64,000 nucleotides of DNA from Syngnathus acus. Its lineage: Eukaryota > Chordata > Actinopteri > Syngnathiformes > Syngnathidae. Where the stretch lies: NCBI RefSeq assembly GCF_901709675.1, contig NC_051105.1, positions 8,922,104 to 8,986,103 on the forward strand. The letters run 5' to 3'. Shown here piece by piece: positions 25,001 to 37,920 of this stretch (position 1 is its first letter; the number at the start of each line of letters is the position of its first letter). The notes under the pieces are model-generated. The model saw only the letters and a list, made by a program, of their open reading frames with translations. It had not been told where the DNA came from and did not search any database. Made by a program: the position numbers and the translations under genes.

Positions 25001-28000
25001 TAACGTCAACGTCGATTTGAACCTTTTCTTCCTTCGCTTGGGACATGAGATTTATTTGTTCTTGTAACGTTTGATTCTCAGCATGCATTTTCTCATTGAG
25101 TGACTTCATATCGTGTAGATCCTTCAGCAGCCCTTCAGCATCTCTCGTCGTCTCCTCCAGGTCGGCTCTCAGCGTGTCCCTCTCCAGATGCAGAGCCTGC
25201 AGATCGTTTAGCGTGACTTCGGAACGTCTTTCTTCTCGAGCCTCTTCAAGACTGCTCCTCAACAGGTTTCTCTCTTTTTCTAGCTCTTCTAAGCGCATTT
25301 GGAGCTCTGCAATTTCTTCCTTTGTGTTTTTTAGGGCTTCAAGCTGAGCCTCAAGTGCTGCTTCTTCTGCCAGAGAATTTCTAGTTGCTTCAAGGTGACT
25401 TTTCTGGGAAGACTGCTGCTCAAGTTGAGCTTCTAATGTAACTAACTTGGAGTTCATAAGTTCTTGCTCATTCTGGGTTTGGGAAAGTGTACTTAAAGTC
25501 CCTTCCAGTTTTTGGTGGAGGCAGGCATTTTCTGACGAGATGTCTTTAAGAGTCATCTCTGAAGAGGATATAGCCTCCTGCAATCTGCTCACTTCCTCTT
25601 TCAGACTTGCCTCCATCTTGTCCCTCTCTTCCTTTAAAAGCTGCATTTCATTCACCTTCTCCATTTTCAACATTTTCAACTCCCTTTCTGTCTCATCTTT
25701 CAGGAGTTGCGCTGCCTGCTTCTCCTCCAGCAGGCTCTCAATGTCTTTGTCCTTTTCATTTTTAAGATCCTGTATGGCTTCTTCTCGGAGTAGCAGCAGG
25801 GATTGCGTTCTGTCTCGCTCTTCAGTCAGCGTGTTCATTATCTCATTTAGGTCTTCGGTCATGTTTTCTTTTATTTGCAGCTGAGAGAGGATCTCCTCAT
25901 TCTGTCTGGTTAGCATCTCCACAGACTCATTGAGCTCCTGCACTAAGTCTATCTGGAGCTTTTGCTCATCAGCATTGTGACTCTCAAGTTGGAGTTTAAG
26001 GTCTTCCACGGTCTGCACCAGAATATTTCTCTCCTCTGTAATCTCTAGGACTTTTACTGACAATTCTTCCTTCTCTTGGCCGAGTTGCTCAGTCTGGTAT
26101 TGGAGGTGAGCACCTTGTTCCTTCATGGCGTTGTACTGGAGAACAAAATCGTTTGTTTTCTGACCTAGTTCTGTTTCCAGGTTTTGCAGTATGTCCTTTA
26201 TGTGGTTGAAATCAGCCAGAGCAGAGTTCCTCTCTCGGGTCAAGGCGTCACATTGGGCCCTGAGCTTCTCTTGCTCATCTTGTTCCATTGAGTTTTGGTC
26301 TTGGACCGGCTCCTTGGAATCACCTGACGCATTTGTCTCCAACTCGACATTCATGACATTTAGGGTTGTCGTTGTTGGCTCACTCTCTCGATTCATCAGC
26401 AGCTCGGTAATTTTGAAGTCCATCTCCTCCCGCTCCATTTGGAACTCATCTTTGACTCGCTCCAGCTCTGCCTCCAGCTCGCTTTTCACATTACTGAGCA
26501 GGGTGAGCTCATCTTGCAACATTGTGTTGTGAGCTTGAAGGTCCTCCAGGGCCGCTTTCAGTCTTCCATCTTGGGTCACGTCGCCGTCAACATGGCTGGA
26601 GTCAGCTTGACTGCGTGCCGACAGCGCCAGCATCTTGGCGATCCCCGAACTGCGACCGGGTTCTTCGTCTTCCTCTTGGACATCCTGGAGGTAGCTATCT
26701 GGATAAATGACTTGTAAACATTAGTTTCTCATACAAAAATGTGCTCAAACAAAAAACAAATTACAAATAAGAAGTTCATTTGAAACTTTGTTGTACCTTT
26801 GAGTGCCAGCTGTTCAGTCAGCTCTTCCTGTAGCAATAGAAGACGCTCCCTCTCAATCTCGCAGTCCTCCTCCAAAGCCCTCAGCTCTTCCTCGTGCTGC
26901 AGACTCCTCTGAGTCAACTCCTCTTTCAGGTTCTCTATCTCCTGCTGGGCTTCCGTCAGCACATTTTGGTGACTTTCTTGTAGCTCAGCCATCTCTTTGG
27001 CATTTTTTTCTTGGATTTCTTCCAGTTCTGCTTGAAGAGTCTTAAGATGAACTTCCAGGGAGCATTTGTCCTCTTCTGCATGACATTTCCCACTGGGTTC
27101 CTCAGTTAGGTTCTGTTTCTCTCTTTCGCTGTCTACCTCCCTGTCGCGGTCTTCTCGCTCTTTGAGCAATTTCTGGAAATATGCGACCTCATCTTGGTGT
27201 TTACTGTTGGATTCCTCAATGGTGGACTTTAGAAGGTCAATGGTTCGTTTGTGGTCTTCAATGGCTTGTCCAAGTTCTGTGACATCATCCTGCAAAGAAC
27301 AAGTGTTGGATTCAGTTCTACACGGAACAATGAATACATCAGATTCAGATCATGTCTTCCTAAAACTCCAATTTTAATAAATAGGCATTTCAGATGACCT
27401 TGGCAAGTTGCTTGGTGTGCTCCAATTCTTTACGGGACAACACAAGGCTTTGCTGGGTTTCTGCCTTCTCCAGTAATAATGCATCCATCCGCTCGGTCAG
27501 CTCCTGTTACACAATTCATGAACAATAAAAGATTCATAAAATATCTACTATGGGAAGATATACAATATTGACATTCTGATATGAAACCTGTATTAATGCG
27601 GCGTCATCTGAAATGTTGGTAATGTGTTTGGAATGTTCTTTGAGACCTTCAACTTCTTTCTCCAAATCTGAAAATGCATATTAGGTTAAACACTGCTAGA
27701 GACTCATTAGCTGTAGCTGGATAATAAGCATATGGTCACCTCCACATCTGCTCTTCATCTTTTGTAAAGCAGCCATCTGCTTTTTGGTAAATTTAATAAG
27801 ATCATCTTTGGACAATGTGTCCAGCTAAATGGTAGGCAAGAAGAAATAAGAAGACTGTTTAACAAAATCAGTGTATCAATCATTGTCTGCACACATTAAC
27901 AAAAACATGTGAAATGTATTTGTGTCTTTACACAGTTTAAATGCACAATAACCTTTGACTTGAGTGCACTAGCTGGCGGTGAAGCCACAGATTCAGCTAC

Positions 28001-28804
28001 TGTGCCTCCAGGGTCCTGTGAAAAAGCGATGTCACAGTGATATGCATGTGTATTTTCGTTTTTGGTTTCCTTTAGAGTAGAGTTTCAGAAAGTACCAGCA
28101 CAAACAACTGCAGCGCTTCCTTATGAAAATGTAATGTTTAACTTGAGTTCCCTTAAAATATATTTTCAGTTCTGTTTCAGAAGTGGGTAAAACATGCTAC
28201 ATTAACTCTTTTACATTTACTTCTGTATGTTTTGGGATAAATTGTACTTGTCAGAGTAGATTTGTAACATACAAACTTATACTCGTCATCATATCTAGTT
28301 GAATAATGACTTTTCTGACAGGAACTCGGATTTCGTTTCTGATTTCTTCAAAGTAAGCTACAGTGCAATATTCATAATGTATAGTTACATTTACAAACAT
28401 GACAGAAAATGACATCTTAAAGCAAAACCTCGCGAATAAAGTACTGACACAGTAGCTTTTGAAAAGTTTTTTTTCCAAAGGTTTTGCAAACGATTCCATC
28501 AAGCAAGACCGACTACTTGCCATCATGTATAAATACGCAATCAGGTGTAAAAGTGTGTGTAGAAATATTTTTTAAACCAAAAATGTTTTTATTTTTGTAC
28601 ATGGTGTTATCGCAATTGATATTACTGACTATCTCGGCAAATTATTATATAAATTCGGTTTCTAACATGAGTAACCCCAAAGATAATAGCACAGATAGAC
28701 TAAGTTATCCCACTTCACGTTTATTGTATTGTTAAATATTATTTAACTCCTTGCTCTGAATGTCAGTCAAGCAAATTCTATCCTGGTCATTCACTTACCT
28801 CCAT
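16079..28804 (-). CDS. gcc2: GCC2 / GCC185, trans-Golgi golgin with GRIP domain
   Basis: GCC2 tethers vesicles returning from endosomes at the trans-Golgi network. Coding exons 5'->3': 28799-28804, 27953-28015, 27740-27824, 27588-27667, 27399-27503, 26797-27289, 24912-26698 (1787 nt), 24763-24823, 23742-23842, 23532-23630, 23276-23395, 22343-22507, 21933-22037, 21398-21560, 21170-21270, 20961-21038, 20740-20877, 20220-20341, 19908-20084, 19556-19764, 18292-18498, 17963-18102, 16252-16453, 16079-16152. They sum to 4881 nt (1626 aa; human 1684). The product is almost entirely coiled coil (E/K/Q/L rich). It ends in a GRIP domain (NLEYLKNVLLQFIFLRSG ... LPVIHTMLQLSPDEK) and the tail SGWGSYLHSWSGIR. 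The 21398 exon must use a GC donor to keep frame. The order gcc2-lims1-ranbp2 matches mammals. Confidence 0.96.
16542..16566 (+). promoter_or_regulatory. tmem223 promoter elements (CRE and YY1-like)
   Basis: A perfect CRE (TGACGTCA, 16542-16549) is followed by AAAATGGCTGC (16555-16565), which resembles a YY1 site. Both lie about 150 bp before the tmem223 start. No TATA box is seen. The combination is typical of promoters for mitochondrial housekeeping genes. Confidence 0.5.
16705..17439 (+). CDS. tmem223: TMEM223, mitochondrial inner-membrane protein
   Basis: TMEM223 is an inner-membrane protein reported to act in cytochrome c oxidase (COX1) assembly. This single open frame of 244 residues has a basic, hydroxylated N-terminus fitting a mitochondrial presequence. 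It has two hydrophobic segments (about residues 75-97, FFRLLAVFCGGQFAFWAYLA, and about 134-155, YSFTLGCVTIGAGIVGLGIL) and a soluble tail ending GAYRPL. The frame has no intron. It lies entirely within the gcc2 intron 16454-17962, on the opposite strand, with its own promoter and poly(A) signal (17822-17827). The family call rests on the FFRLLAVFCGGQ motif and topology; orthology versus retrocopy is not settled. Confidence 0.85.
   Translation: MSLLRICGALSPLRAITILQKLQSKLPVSGVSIHLTNVCFGGLRRHVFAHRDLCTSTQPSRDVALFQHDRTGFFRLLAVFCGGQFAFWAYLAHFAYTGLRDTGNAREKEKRKIPSSTALGGIWSFEMNLGSSTWRYSFTLGCVTIGAGIVGLGILFCRRSVSQVVLHQGGKMVSVMTQSPLGMGHGRKITIPLSQVACHAHRQESPSFIPLKIKGHKFYFLLDKEGRMNNVKLFDVTVGAYRPL
17822..17827 (+). 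terminator. tmem223 poly(A) signal
   Basis: A canonical AATAAA about 380 bp after the tmem223 stop, still inside the host gcc2 intron. It would give a 3' UTR of about 0.4 kb and end the nested transcript before the next gcc2 exon at 17963. Confidence 0.6.
23941..24439. mobile_element. MITE with 25-bp terminal inverted repeats and TA target duplication
   Basis: The ends are inverted copies matching at 24 of 25 positions (23941-23965 starts ccgttttttt; 24415-24439 ends aaaaaacgg). Each is bounded by TA (23939-23940 and 24440-24441). Inside, a motif close to CATGTATAATACGCACCC recurs in direct orientation near the left end (about 23951, 23969, 24024) and again near the right end (about 24364). 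The element has no transposase frame, so it is a non-autonomous DNA element. The TA duplication points to a Tc1/mariner-like or similar TA-targeting mobiliser, but the family is not identified. It sits in the gcc2 intron between 23842 and 24763. Confidence 0.85.
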
Positions 28805-28995
28805 TTCAGTCTACAATTTGTTTAATATCCTTTAAATCACCTCACAGCCACGACACGATCACAATAAAGCTGACCGAACACGTGAAATGAGGTATACTTA
28901 TTAATTTCAGATTCCTTTCAGAGTTAATACGACACGAATGTCACTGTTTTGGTTTTGAGTTATGCTCTCGAGTGCTCCGTAGTGTTAGTGGATTA

Positions 28996-29030
28996 CTTCC
29001 GCAATCGTCGAACGAGTGACGTCAGCACGT
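28996..29030 (-). promoter_or_regulatory. gcc2 promoter elements
   Basis: About 200 bp upstream of the gcc2 ATG lie ACTTCCGCAA (28996-29004; ETS or C/EBP-like) and a perfect CRE TGACGTCA (29017-29024), in a locally CpG-richer stretch. No TATA box is seen. Confidence 0.45.
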
Positions 29031-32000
29031 CCTTCGTCACACCCCTCAAGAGGAGCGTCTGTTGATTTAGGAATTTGTCGGTTTTGTTTTTAATATCAGT
29101 GATTATAAATGTATTCGAAATGACAATTAGGCATTTATATTGTTTATTTCATACATCTCATATTTAGGAAAAAAATGAAAATGATGAAACTACCCTCTGA
29201 ACACTACCACCAATGTATAATACTTGAACACACCATTCAATCAGTGGGTCTTAATGAATTAAAAGGGCACACTATTAGGGACTATAGCAAAACACCTCAC
29301 TAAAATGTCACTTTTTGTGTATGCAATTACACCCAAGAACAAGAAAGATGTTGTTAGAGTCATTAACAGGACTGAAAGGAAGGAGTGTTTACATGCCCTA
29401 ATGCTACAAACCTGGTGGATGCTGTGTAGCTGCGCCTCAATATTCCCATCACGTAAGAGCCAATTTCATCTACTGAATATGGAGACTGTTTTGACATGAA
29501 TGATAGAACGGACAGAGGGAGCTTAGCAAGATGCCTCTCATCCTGACAACTATTAGATGCATTGGGCAGAGGGGCAGGCGCTCTGCTGACTCCCTGTCTC
29601 TCCAGGAAGCGACCGTTTCTGTATCTACCCGGGTCAGACCCATCAATCACAAGCCCGCTGTGCTTCCTCCCTGGGCATCGAGCAGTATTTTGCTGTCGCG
29701 TCTTCCCCTCTACTCCATCCAAAGTTGTCAGTCAGCGATGGCTTTGTGGTAATATCCAGCGCTGGCAATGAATGGCCTGGTCAAGTTTATGTGGAGAAGG
29801 AACAGTTATTTTATTATTTTCTGTTTTTCTCGAAACAGTGAAATGGTGTAAAACTTGCATTGCGTCATACTAATTTGTTGATGAAAAAAAAAAATCAAGA
29901 AGATAAAAACTCATGTTACCCTTAGATGCTCACTCAATAGGGCTGTTGAGCAGAATAGTTTGTGTCCCTCAAGATAAATCCCAGTTTGGAGGAACCTCCC
30001 CAAATTCCATTTCTATTTGTTAAAAAAAAAAAACCCCAGCTCGTTATCAACCCACTCAAAGGTGAATTTGTCATCCCCTCTTGACCTCCTTGTGCCCTGC
30101 CACTCTAGTGCCCTCCACTTCCTTCTAATCAGTGAAAGGTGACTTTGGGGTGGGGGTTTTTGTTTCTGTCACTGACCCCATCGAGTGTGATTGAAGCCCC
30201 TCCCGAAAGACTCTTTAGCTCAACTACGATGGATGTAAACAGCAAAGCTACACAACGTACAAAGCCATCCAAGTTTAAAGAAATGACTGCTCGCAAGTTG
30301 AAAGTGAAGGATCACGAGACTATTGTGCTCAGTATTTGCATGTTTCAATGACTTCACATTTTCCTTCACTGCCGCCTGCTTTCGTTTTCTCTCTGACATT
30401 TTTCTCTCGTGGACTGGCAGCACCATTAATGGAGCTGACATTTTAACATATAGCTTTGACATTTCACTGTGTTATTGTCGGAATGGAACCCTTGATTGTT
30501 CTTTTCAGTTTAGACCTCGAGAGAGTGTGTTTCCTAAAGAGCGACGCTTAAACTCCCCAAAGATGAATAACTCCTGGGCTGTTTGTTAATTATATGTTGG
30601 CTTGTTACGTAATAAGCTAATGGTTAATAAAGCCTCTACAGTATCAATAAATACAAAAGAAAATACGTATTATTACCGAGCTTATTTTTTATCCTATAAG
30701 CATGCAATATGAATAGCAGACCGTGATATAATGCAGTCAACTCGACACAACACACGTTAAAAAAAAAAAAAAAAAAAAAGACAGACTTTCTCAGTCCGGC
30801 TCCTCACATTGAAAAAAAATTAACGTTGAATTTAAGTGATTTTAATATGTGAAAAAAACGAAATGTAACATTCTTATGTTACAAAACGGCCAACAATAAA
30901 GTGGGCGTGGGAATATTTGTGTCACCATATCTCTGAATCCCAAAAATTTAACTAAAATCTGAAATCATCCAACAATCGGTGAAATACTGGGATGTCTAAT
31001 CGCAAGAATTTCCCAGTGCAGGCCTGAAGTCTGTCTATTATTGATGATGCATGCCAGCATGTGAGCTGTGCATCTGATCCAGCAACTCCAAAGAGTGGAG
31101 CTGACATTTATGTCCATGGTCATTCACTACAGACAAGGTGATGTTTTAAAACTTCACGTCACACGAATGAAATCATTTTTCGTTTCACCCTGCCGAACAG
31201 ACGCGAGGAATAAGTGGAAAAGAAAAGGAAGAGCACGGGCAGCAGTTTTCTCTTCCTTGCCTGTAGCCTGCCAGTGTGTTGATTATAAATAGTTTGGTGG
31301 CTCAGCAGGAGAGTGACAATTCATCAAGACCAACCAGCGCAACCAGCATCCCTCTTTAAACAAACGGCTCAGTCTTGATTACCGGTGCTCTCACCCAATC
31401 AGCACCCTTGTGTCTACCTGTTTGCACAACACTTTACACATCCTGCACAAATGTTTGATGAACTGTTTTATGTTTCCCGTACAATAGCTACATATTTACA
31501 CACAAGGCTTATTCCTGGAAGTTTGCAGAAATATTGAGTAAGGCCATGATGTTGAACTGCTACAAATTCTTATGATGCAATAGTACTTAAGCATCGTTTT
31601 TAACATGGACTGTGATGTCATTTTTAGTCAACAGCAAGTTGCAAAATGGCCGCCCCCTGAGATGGCTCGGTTTGCTCCTCAACACGCAATATTCATGAAA
31701 TTGCTGTGTTTAAATAATTTTCTGTAGTTAAATATTACAGTCTTTCATTCCATATGCCAAACATATTTCCAGTGTTTAGGTGACTTATTAATAAAAACAT
31801 CAGGGATCAGGAGAGTCTGTCATTCATCAGTGTCATTGTGTCACCATAAAAGCTGATGGGCTTGTGTTATTCACTCAGCTTACCAGGGGCATCCTTGAAG
31901 TGACAACCCGGTTGAATACATGGACCTCTTACAATGCTACACCACATTTAAACACCACACATACACTCCAGTAACCCAGTGATTGGATTTACTGAACAAA

Positions 32001-32407
32001 TCCTTCACTATGTCACTATTTCTTTCTGTCCATTTTCTATCTCTCCATCTGTCAGCCTAGTTGACAATCTAAACGTTGGTCTGAGGCGGTGTGTATGTGC
32101 GTGAGCGGTTTGTGCCCATCGTGTCTGCATCGTAACGAGAATGAATTTCACGTGCGCTGTCTCACTTTCAATCTGAGCTAATGGAAGTGTTGGCTTAAAA
32201 AGCCCATCACTCAGCAGGAATACCGTATTGCAACAAACACTGGGCCAACCACTACATATTAAATACAACTACATTGTGACTACACTGAATTTCAAAATAC
32301 GTTTGGCTCGTTTTTATTTTACAATACAGGTTCGCAAAGGTCAGAAGGTCACACGGAAGATTTTGTTAATCATAGAATGGAAAAACTGTATCCCCTGTGC
32401 ATCTATC

Positions 32408-32454
32408 GTCTTTTTAATTTCTGCCTCCTTTGGACGTGCAGAAATTAAAAAGAC
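32408..32454. repeat. Perfect 17-bp inverted repeat with 13-nt spacer
   Basis: The arms at 32408-32424 (gtctttttaatttctgc) and 32438-32454 are exact reverse complements. The spacer contains a further tcc/gga pairing around ttt. A transcript from either strand would form a stable stem. The pairing does not extend past the arms. Confidence 0.9.
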
Positions 32455-33971
32455 CCGATTCAGCACAAATGTGCAAAACCTATCATTATGACTCCCTCTT
32501 GACACCGAACAGGATGTGCTTAAACATACCATGGGTGATTATTATTATGATCTTCAGTAGCAAGAGCTCCAATTATGCTGTATAAGGCAATAGATGGGGA
32601 ACCACCGTTGTTTCAGCAATTAAGCCACATTAGTCATTGTCAGAATATCCGGGCTTAACGGGATATAGGCACTCCATTAGTGGAATTACAGCAGCCTCAT
32701 AGTACTCTAAGGAGAGACTGGAAATCTAGGGAAGTTAATGATCCCCCAAATGCTAATTTAGCACTTATGTCAGCCAAGAAATGCACAAATGGTGCAGTGA
32801 GGTATGTGAATGGTGAGAGACAAGCCTTCCCACTAATTATACATAAGTATAAATGTAGATATAATTTTCTTTGTTACAGCTGCAGCTGTTTTGAAAGTAC
32901 TATATAAATAAAAATGAGTTGTGTTATTTATTGTCTTTTGTGAGCTAGTTATTTTTCTACCTTGACTCTTCAAAGAATCTCTTTGTGATATCAAGGCTGC
33001 ACTTCTGAATCATGAGTTACAATTTCATTTCTCTTTCATCCAACATCACAAGCTGGAATTGGTTAAATATGCACAAAGTCTGTGAACTTGTAACAGTTTT
33101 AAGTCCAAATAATAAGGATGACATTTCAGGATTTGGCATTTTCCACACATGCGCCTGACCTGACATGGACAATGTCAGCACAACAAGCGAGGTAAGATTT
33201 TATTTACTTTTAATTAGTTTAGTTGGGGTTTAAGGGCAGTTGTTCCCAAAAGAAAATAGAAACTTGATTTTTGTTTTTATTTCTTTCACCAATGAGGCTC
33301 AAAAAAGGCATTTAGAAGTGAACAGCCAGTCAGTCTCAAGTTTTCTCAGACGTGTTAGCATGTAGCGAAGTCTACATTCTATGATCAAGGTACTGCTGAA
33401 ACATTAAGGTCATTTCGATAAAGTAAAAAAAAAAAAGAAGTGCAAGTTCCCTGTTAATGATGTCAAGGTCAAAGTGGCTGCTTAGTGATAACGACAGTTC
33501 ACCATAAGTCTGCGTATAATCATTCAAACCGAACTCTTCTAGTCTACAGCTCAGCTCTCTGGTGCAGTCAGAGTCTATAACTGTAATCATTACTCAACTT
33601 GAATGTTCCTCATACTTTTAATACCTTTTTGTTTTCACTGCTGCATTGTATCAATTTTTTGTATCATTTTTTTTTCCATCTACGTGACCGCACGCTCATC
33701 AAGATGAACAACTATGTGCTGGCCAAATTCAATCTCCCTGAGACCCAGACACTCGATAATATATTAGTGGTGCAGTTAGAAGCCTAAAGATATCAGTATT
33801 GATCTCCTAGTTAGGTTGGGGCTTGTTTGAGGTTGGAGACAAATAGCCTCTTTGTCTCTCTCAAAGAACCCAATCATTTGAATGAGTCCACTTCTTCAAC
33901 ATCTGCTGATGCTGCTGTAATTCTTAAGATTCCTGAAATGACAATAGAGGCTAATATAGAAAAAAATAAGA

Positions 33972-33989
33972 CCCCCCCCCCCCCCCCCC
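33972..33989. repeat. Poly-C run (18)
   Basis: A homopolymer of 18 C. A similar 16-C run lies at 892-907, in the ranbp2 intron between 837 and 923, and a 13-G run lies at 20449-20461 in a gcc2 intron. Confidence 0.9.
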
Positions 33990-35099
33990 ACCTGTATTCA
34001 GGCCATTATTCTGTATGAATGCTAAAGGACTTGACAGGCTAAAGGGATTCATACTCTGTATGTGGGTACGTGTCAAAATCCCACAGTGTGTATCATCACA
34101 CTGATGAAAAACTATTTTCCCAATATGTGAGAATGGCTTCCTTCCCATTTCAAGACGCGGGGCGATCAATTCTATTTTAACTTTTGTGTAATACTTGCTC
34201 TGTCATTTTGTTTCCAGCACGGATCAGTTGAGTGCCACGGTTAGATGGTGAGCTTCGGAAGGTTGAATGCTAATTGTGCATTTAGTACATATCTCTCTGA
34301 TCGTGCATCTTGGTTTGACAGAGCAATTTTTGGAATCTTCAGTTTTCATATGTTGGATATGACCAAAAGTCGACATACTTTTGTTTGGTTGGAAAAAAAT
34401 CTATGCTTTTTAACTATGAGAACAGTTTGCTAAAGGCTTTTTTTGTTGATGCATTCAAAACTAAAAAGCTTATTATGCAAACTTGGATGTATCCATCTTG
34501 GCATCGCTGTACTCTTCCAAAATAATTTTAATAACCACTGTATGTCCACTTAAAGTCCAAAACAGGTACATCAGTATGACACCCAGCCCCATTGTTGCTA
34601 ATATGGGTCAGCTTTTGTATTTAAAGCAGACTATCCTTAAAAAACCAGCCTGTCTCAGTGAGCTTGGTGTTTTTCTTTTGTGCGTTTGTTGTTTTTCAAG
34701 CTCCAAAGCTCTCAGTCTTCAGGGCTTTATGCTAATGAGCTAAATGCACTCTATACTGTCATTGCCCCTAACCAAAAACCCATTTTAAATGGTGACATGG
34801 ATTATGCACTTTGTTGAAAGTTCAACATGAGCTGTGGCTTATCTGGCATAAAAAATATGGGATAGTAAAAAACAATATTTGTCTCCAGTAAATAAAGCTC
34901 AAACAATTAAAAAAAACAGATATGCATGCAAACACCTGCAGTTATCCTTCCTGACAGAAAGGAACACAAATAGTTTATAGACGTATTGATCAGCCTTTCT
35001 CCTCGAGTCTTTTTCAATGTTATTCATTGAATGCCAACAAAGGACATAAAGAATAACACAACTGCGATTAAATAATGACACGATAAGAATATAAATAAT

Positions 35100-35720
35100 G
35101 AGAGTGATCCTAACGTAACGACCATTCCTCTGCATTTAAATGGGGTGTTCCAACCCACAGGACCAATCAATTGGTAAGTGGATTAGCTCATGTTTAAATT
35201 CAATTAGCAGTCCCCATTCAGAACAGGTAATGCGATTAGCGTTTGCCGTTTCCTGTGCAGAGGGAGAACTGGAATTGCAAACGGCAATCTGTAGCTTTTT
35301 ACATTTTACGGCATTGTGAAAATACACGCTGATGCGTATTCATTTGAATGGGGAAACATGAATGACCTCATGAATTCTGTGCTTTTGATGGCTGCTTGTC
35401 TAAAAAATATTTGATTACAAAAAGGATTCTATTTTTTTTTAAAATACATGTAATTTTATTGAAACGATTCAACAGCAACTTTCATCTCAGTCACTGTGCG
35501 GCGTTACACTAATGAATTGATACTCACATAAATACCTTCGATTGCAAATGGACTAAAAATAAAGGCAGTAATTAGCTCACACTGGTCTCACGTTCCCTCG
35601 TTAATGAATCAATTATTAACCTCAATTGTCAATAAGTAATGTGTATGTCCAATTAGTGAGACGTTATTAGGCCACGACATTCACCAGACATTATTACACT
35701 GTCTGTTCTTTCTTCTTGCT
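35100..35720. promoter_or_regulatory. Candidate conserved non-coding element
   Basis: AT-rich but not simple-repeat sequence dense in TAATTA, ATTAG and AATCAAT-type homeodomain cores (for example around 35160-35260 and 35480-35680). No open frame of note is present. It resembles developmental enhancers often found in gene-sparse intervals. Only a cross-species alignment could confirm this. Confidence 0.25.
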
Positions 35721-37846
35721 TTTGAGTAATCACACTGCAGAGCTACACGTAAATACACAAAGTCATAACTGATAGGTGAGCTAGCAGCGTCATACATTTA
35801 AAAAAAAATAAAAGAGCATCGATGAAGAAGCGTCTGGACTTGGTCAATGTTATTTTCACAATTTTTGTCAGGCTGCCTCGTACAGCCTTGCCATGTGTGT
35901 GTGCGTCAGTTTGATTAAGGAGCATATTGGCAAGCGAACTCTTCTCCTGTAATAAGTCATCTTTAAATGACAGCATTGTAAAGCATTAGGAGAGCCGAGT
36001 GGAGGAGCCCTGCCAGGGCTGTTAGCCAGATAAATGTTTCTGCCCTGTTAACCTGCCGCTGGTGTCACTTCTAATCAACAACAGTGGCTGCTTGCTGTAA
36101 CAGGTGCTGCCACACCTCCGCAGAATAATAAACGAATAAAACCGAAACCAGTGGAAGACAGAGTCAGGAAGGAAAAAAAAAAACAATTATATACAACTTT
36201 TTTTTAAAGTTCATTACAGCATTTATAGTGTCACCCCTTCCTTTGGGCTTAACAAGTCTTAAATGGAGCCAAATAATTTACTACTGACCAGGATCAATAT
36301 GGAAAACCAAAGACAGAAACACCCATTTTCATTACTTACCACAGTTCAATCGAGGAAGCTTTTGCATTGATCAGTATTTTAAGGTAAGCTAACAACGGCC
36401 TTTTTCCAATCATTCGTCAAAGTAGATTGGTGATTTATAATTTGAAATAAGTGAGCCAATGGGTCAATAATGATTATCAATAATGCTTTCACTTATATTG
36501 CACCATTAAAGCGTTAATTTGGATCTTTGCAATATTGCATTCATCCATCAGTCCATTTTCTGTTAAAGTTTGTGGGGAGTTGGAAGCTCTCCTCCATGAA
36601 GAAATAATAAAAAAATAAATGAGAAATAATGAATTCCCAATTAATCTGTGGATTAAGCAGAAATATTCCATCGCCAAATTATTCATAGACATGTTGTGGA
36701 ATATGTGTGGGATAATCAGTTTGACTCATGTATTTGTAGAATACACACACAAACATCATTATTATGTTTACACACTGAAACGTGTGTTTTTCCAGCCACT
36801 GTCTGTTACCGAGCTTCTCTCCAGAACCCTTTCGGCATTAAATCCTTACAAAATTTACGTGCCTGTTGACAGAAAATTAATAAAATGTGCTCTGGTAACT
36901 CTTTGGTGTGTGTGTGAGTGTGTTTATACGCCATCTGCTGTAAAGTCTATTTGCATATTCTCAGCAGCCAACCAGTCACTGCCACTGGAATGAGCTTGAT
37001 TTACAGATGTAGACTATTAGACTCTGTTGGCATCTTTCTATTAAAGCTATACTCACAGGAAGGTTGTCTTTTTAACTTTTATGAAAGCTCTCCAAGATTT
37101 AAGGATTTGTCTGTGGGAATTTCTTTCCAGCAGGCCAGTAAAATATTCCCACCCCAAAATCAAACATCCGTGCCTTCATGGACCTTCCTGAAGTCAAACC
37201 TTTGTAATGTTAACATTTGGTATCTACACATGGTGTCCTAAAATCCTTTGCAGTCAATTTGCTGTTAAATTAAGTGAGAGTGAATTGATGACTGCCACTT
37301 TTATTGCTAAGAAACATTATTTATATTCCAGAAGAAATGTGTTTTGCTCCCATTACGGTTATTTGCGCTTGGTTGGTGAAGGACTGAAGCAAGGACGTGA
37401 ACTAGCTGCTTTGAGGACGCTCGGTTTTGATTGCTACTATCTCTTTGGGCTTAATAAAAAACCTGCAAAAATCTGTTACGTTCTTTAGCAATGGAAGCTA
37501 AAGTAGTTTTGTTGGTATACTAAAACAAATTTGGCATATGACTTTTTGTTATTAATTAGGTATCAGGCCACCGGGTTCCTCTCATGCCAAATAAATCCAC
37601 GTTAGCATCATGGTATGCTAAACTGTCGATATAAACGCGAGTGTGAATAGTTATACAGATTGGCCAGGGTTTCAATTGCTTCTCATCCAAAGTCAACCAG
37701 ACAAGGCCACAGCATCTTCTCCCTTGACCCTGAACTGGACATGTGGCATAAAATTGATTGTTGGATAGACTGGTCAGACAAGTTTAATCATGAAATCCCA
37801 CCCAGCAACCTTCACTACCAGTGTTAGCATACATTCAAGAAGTGAG

Positions 37847-37920
37847 ATTGATAGATTGATAGAAAGATGGACAGATTGACAGATGGACAGACTGACAGAT
37901 CAATAGATATAGATAGATAC
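37847..37920. repeat. GATA/GACA imperfect tandem repeat
   Basis: A run of degenerate 4-8 bp units built from gata, gaca and gatt. It is a common type of fish microsatellite. Confidence 0.75.

Noticed and set aside
29363-29722. 119-codon minus-strand frame upstream of gcc2
   Set aside because: No recognisable domain, overlapping frames on the + strand, no start context or splice structure.
32228-32532. Mirrored open frames on both strands
   Set aside because: They are the two translations of the 17-bp inverted repeat; not a gene.
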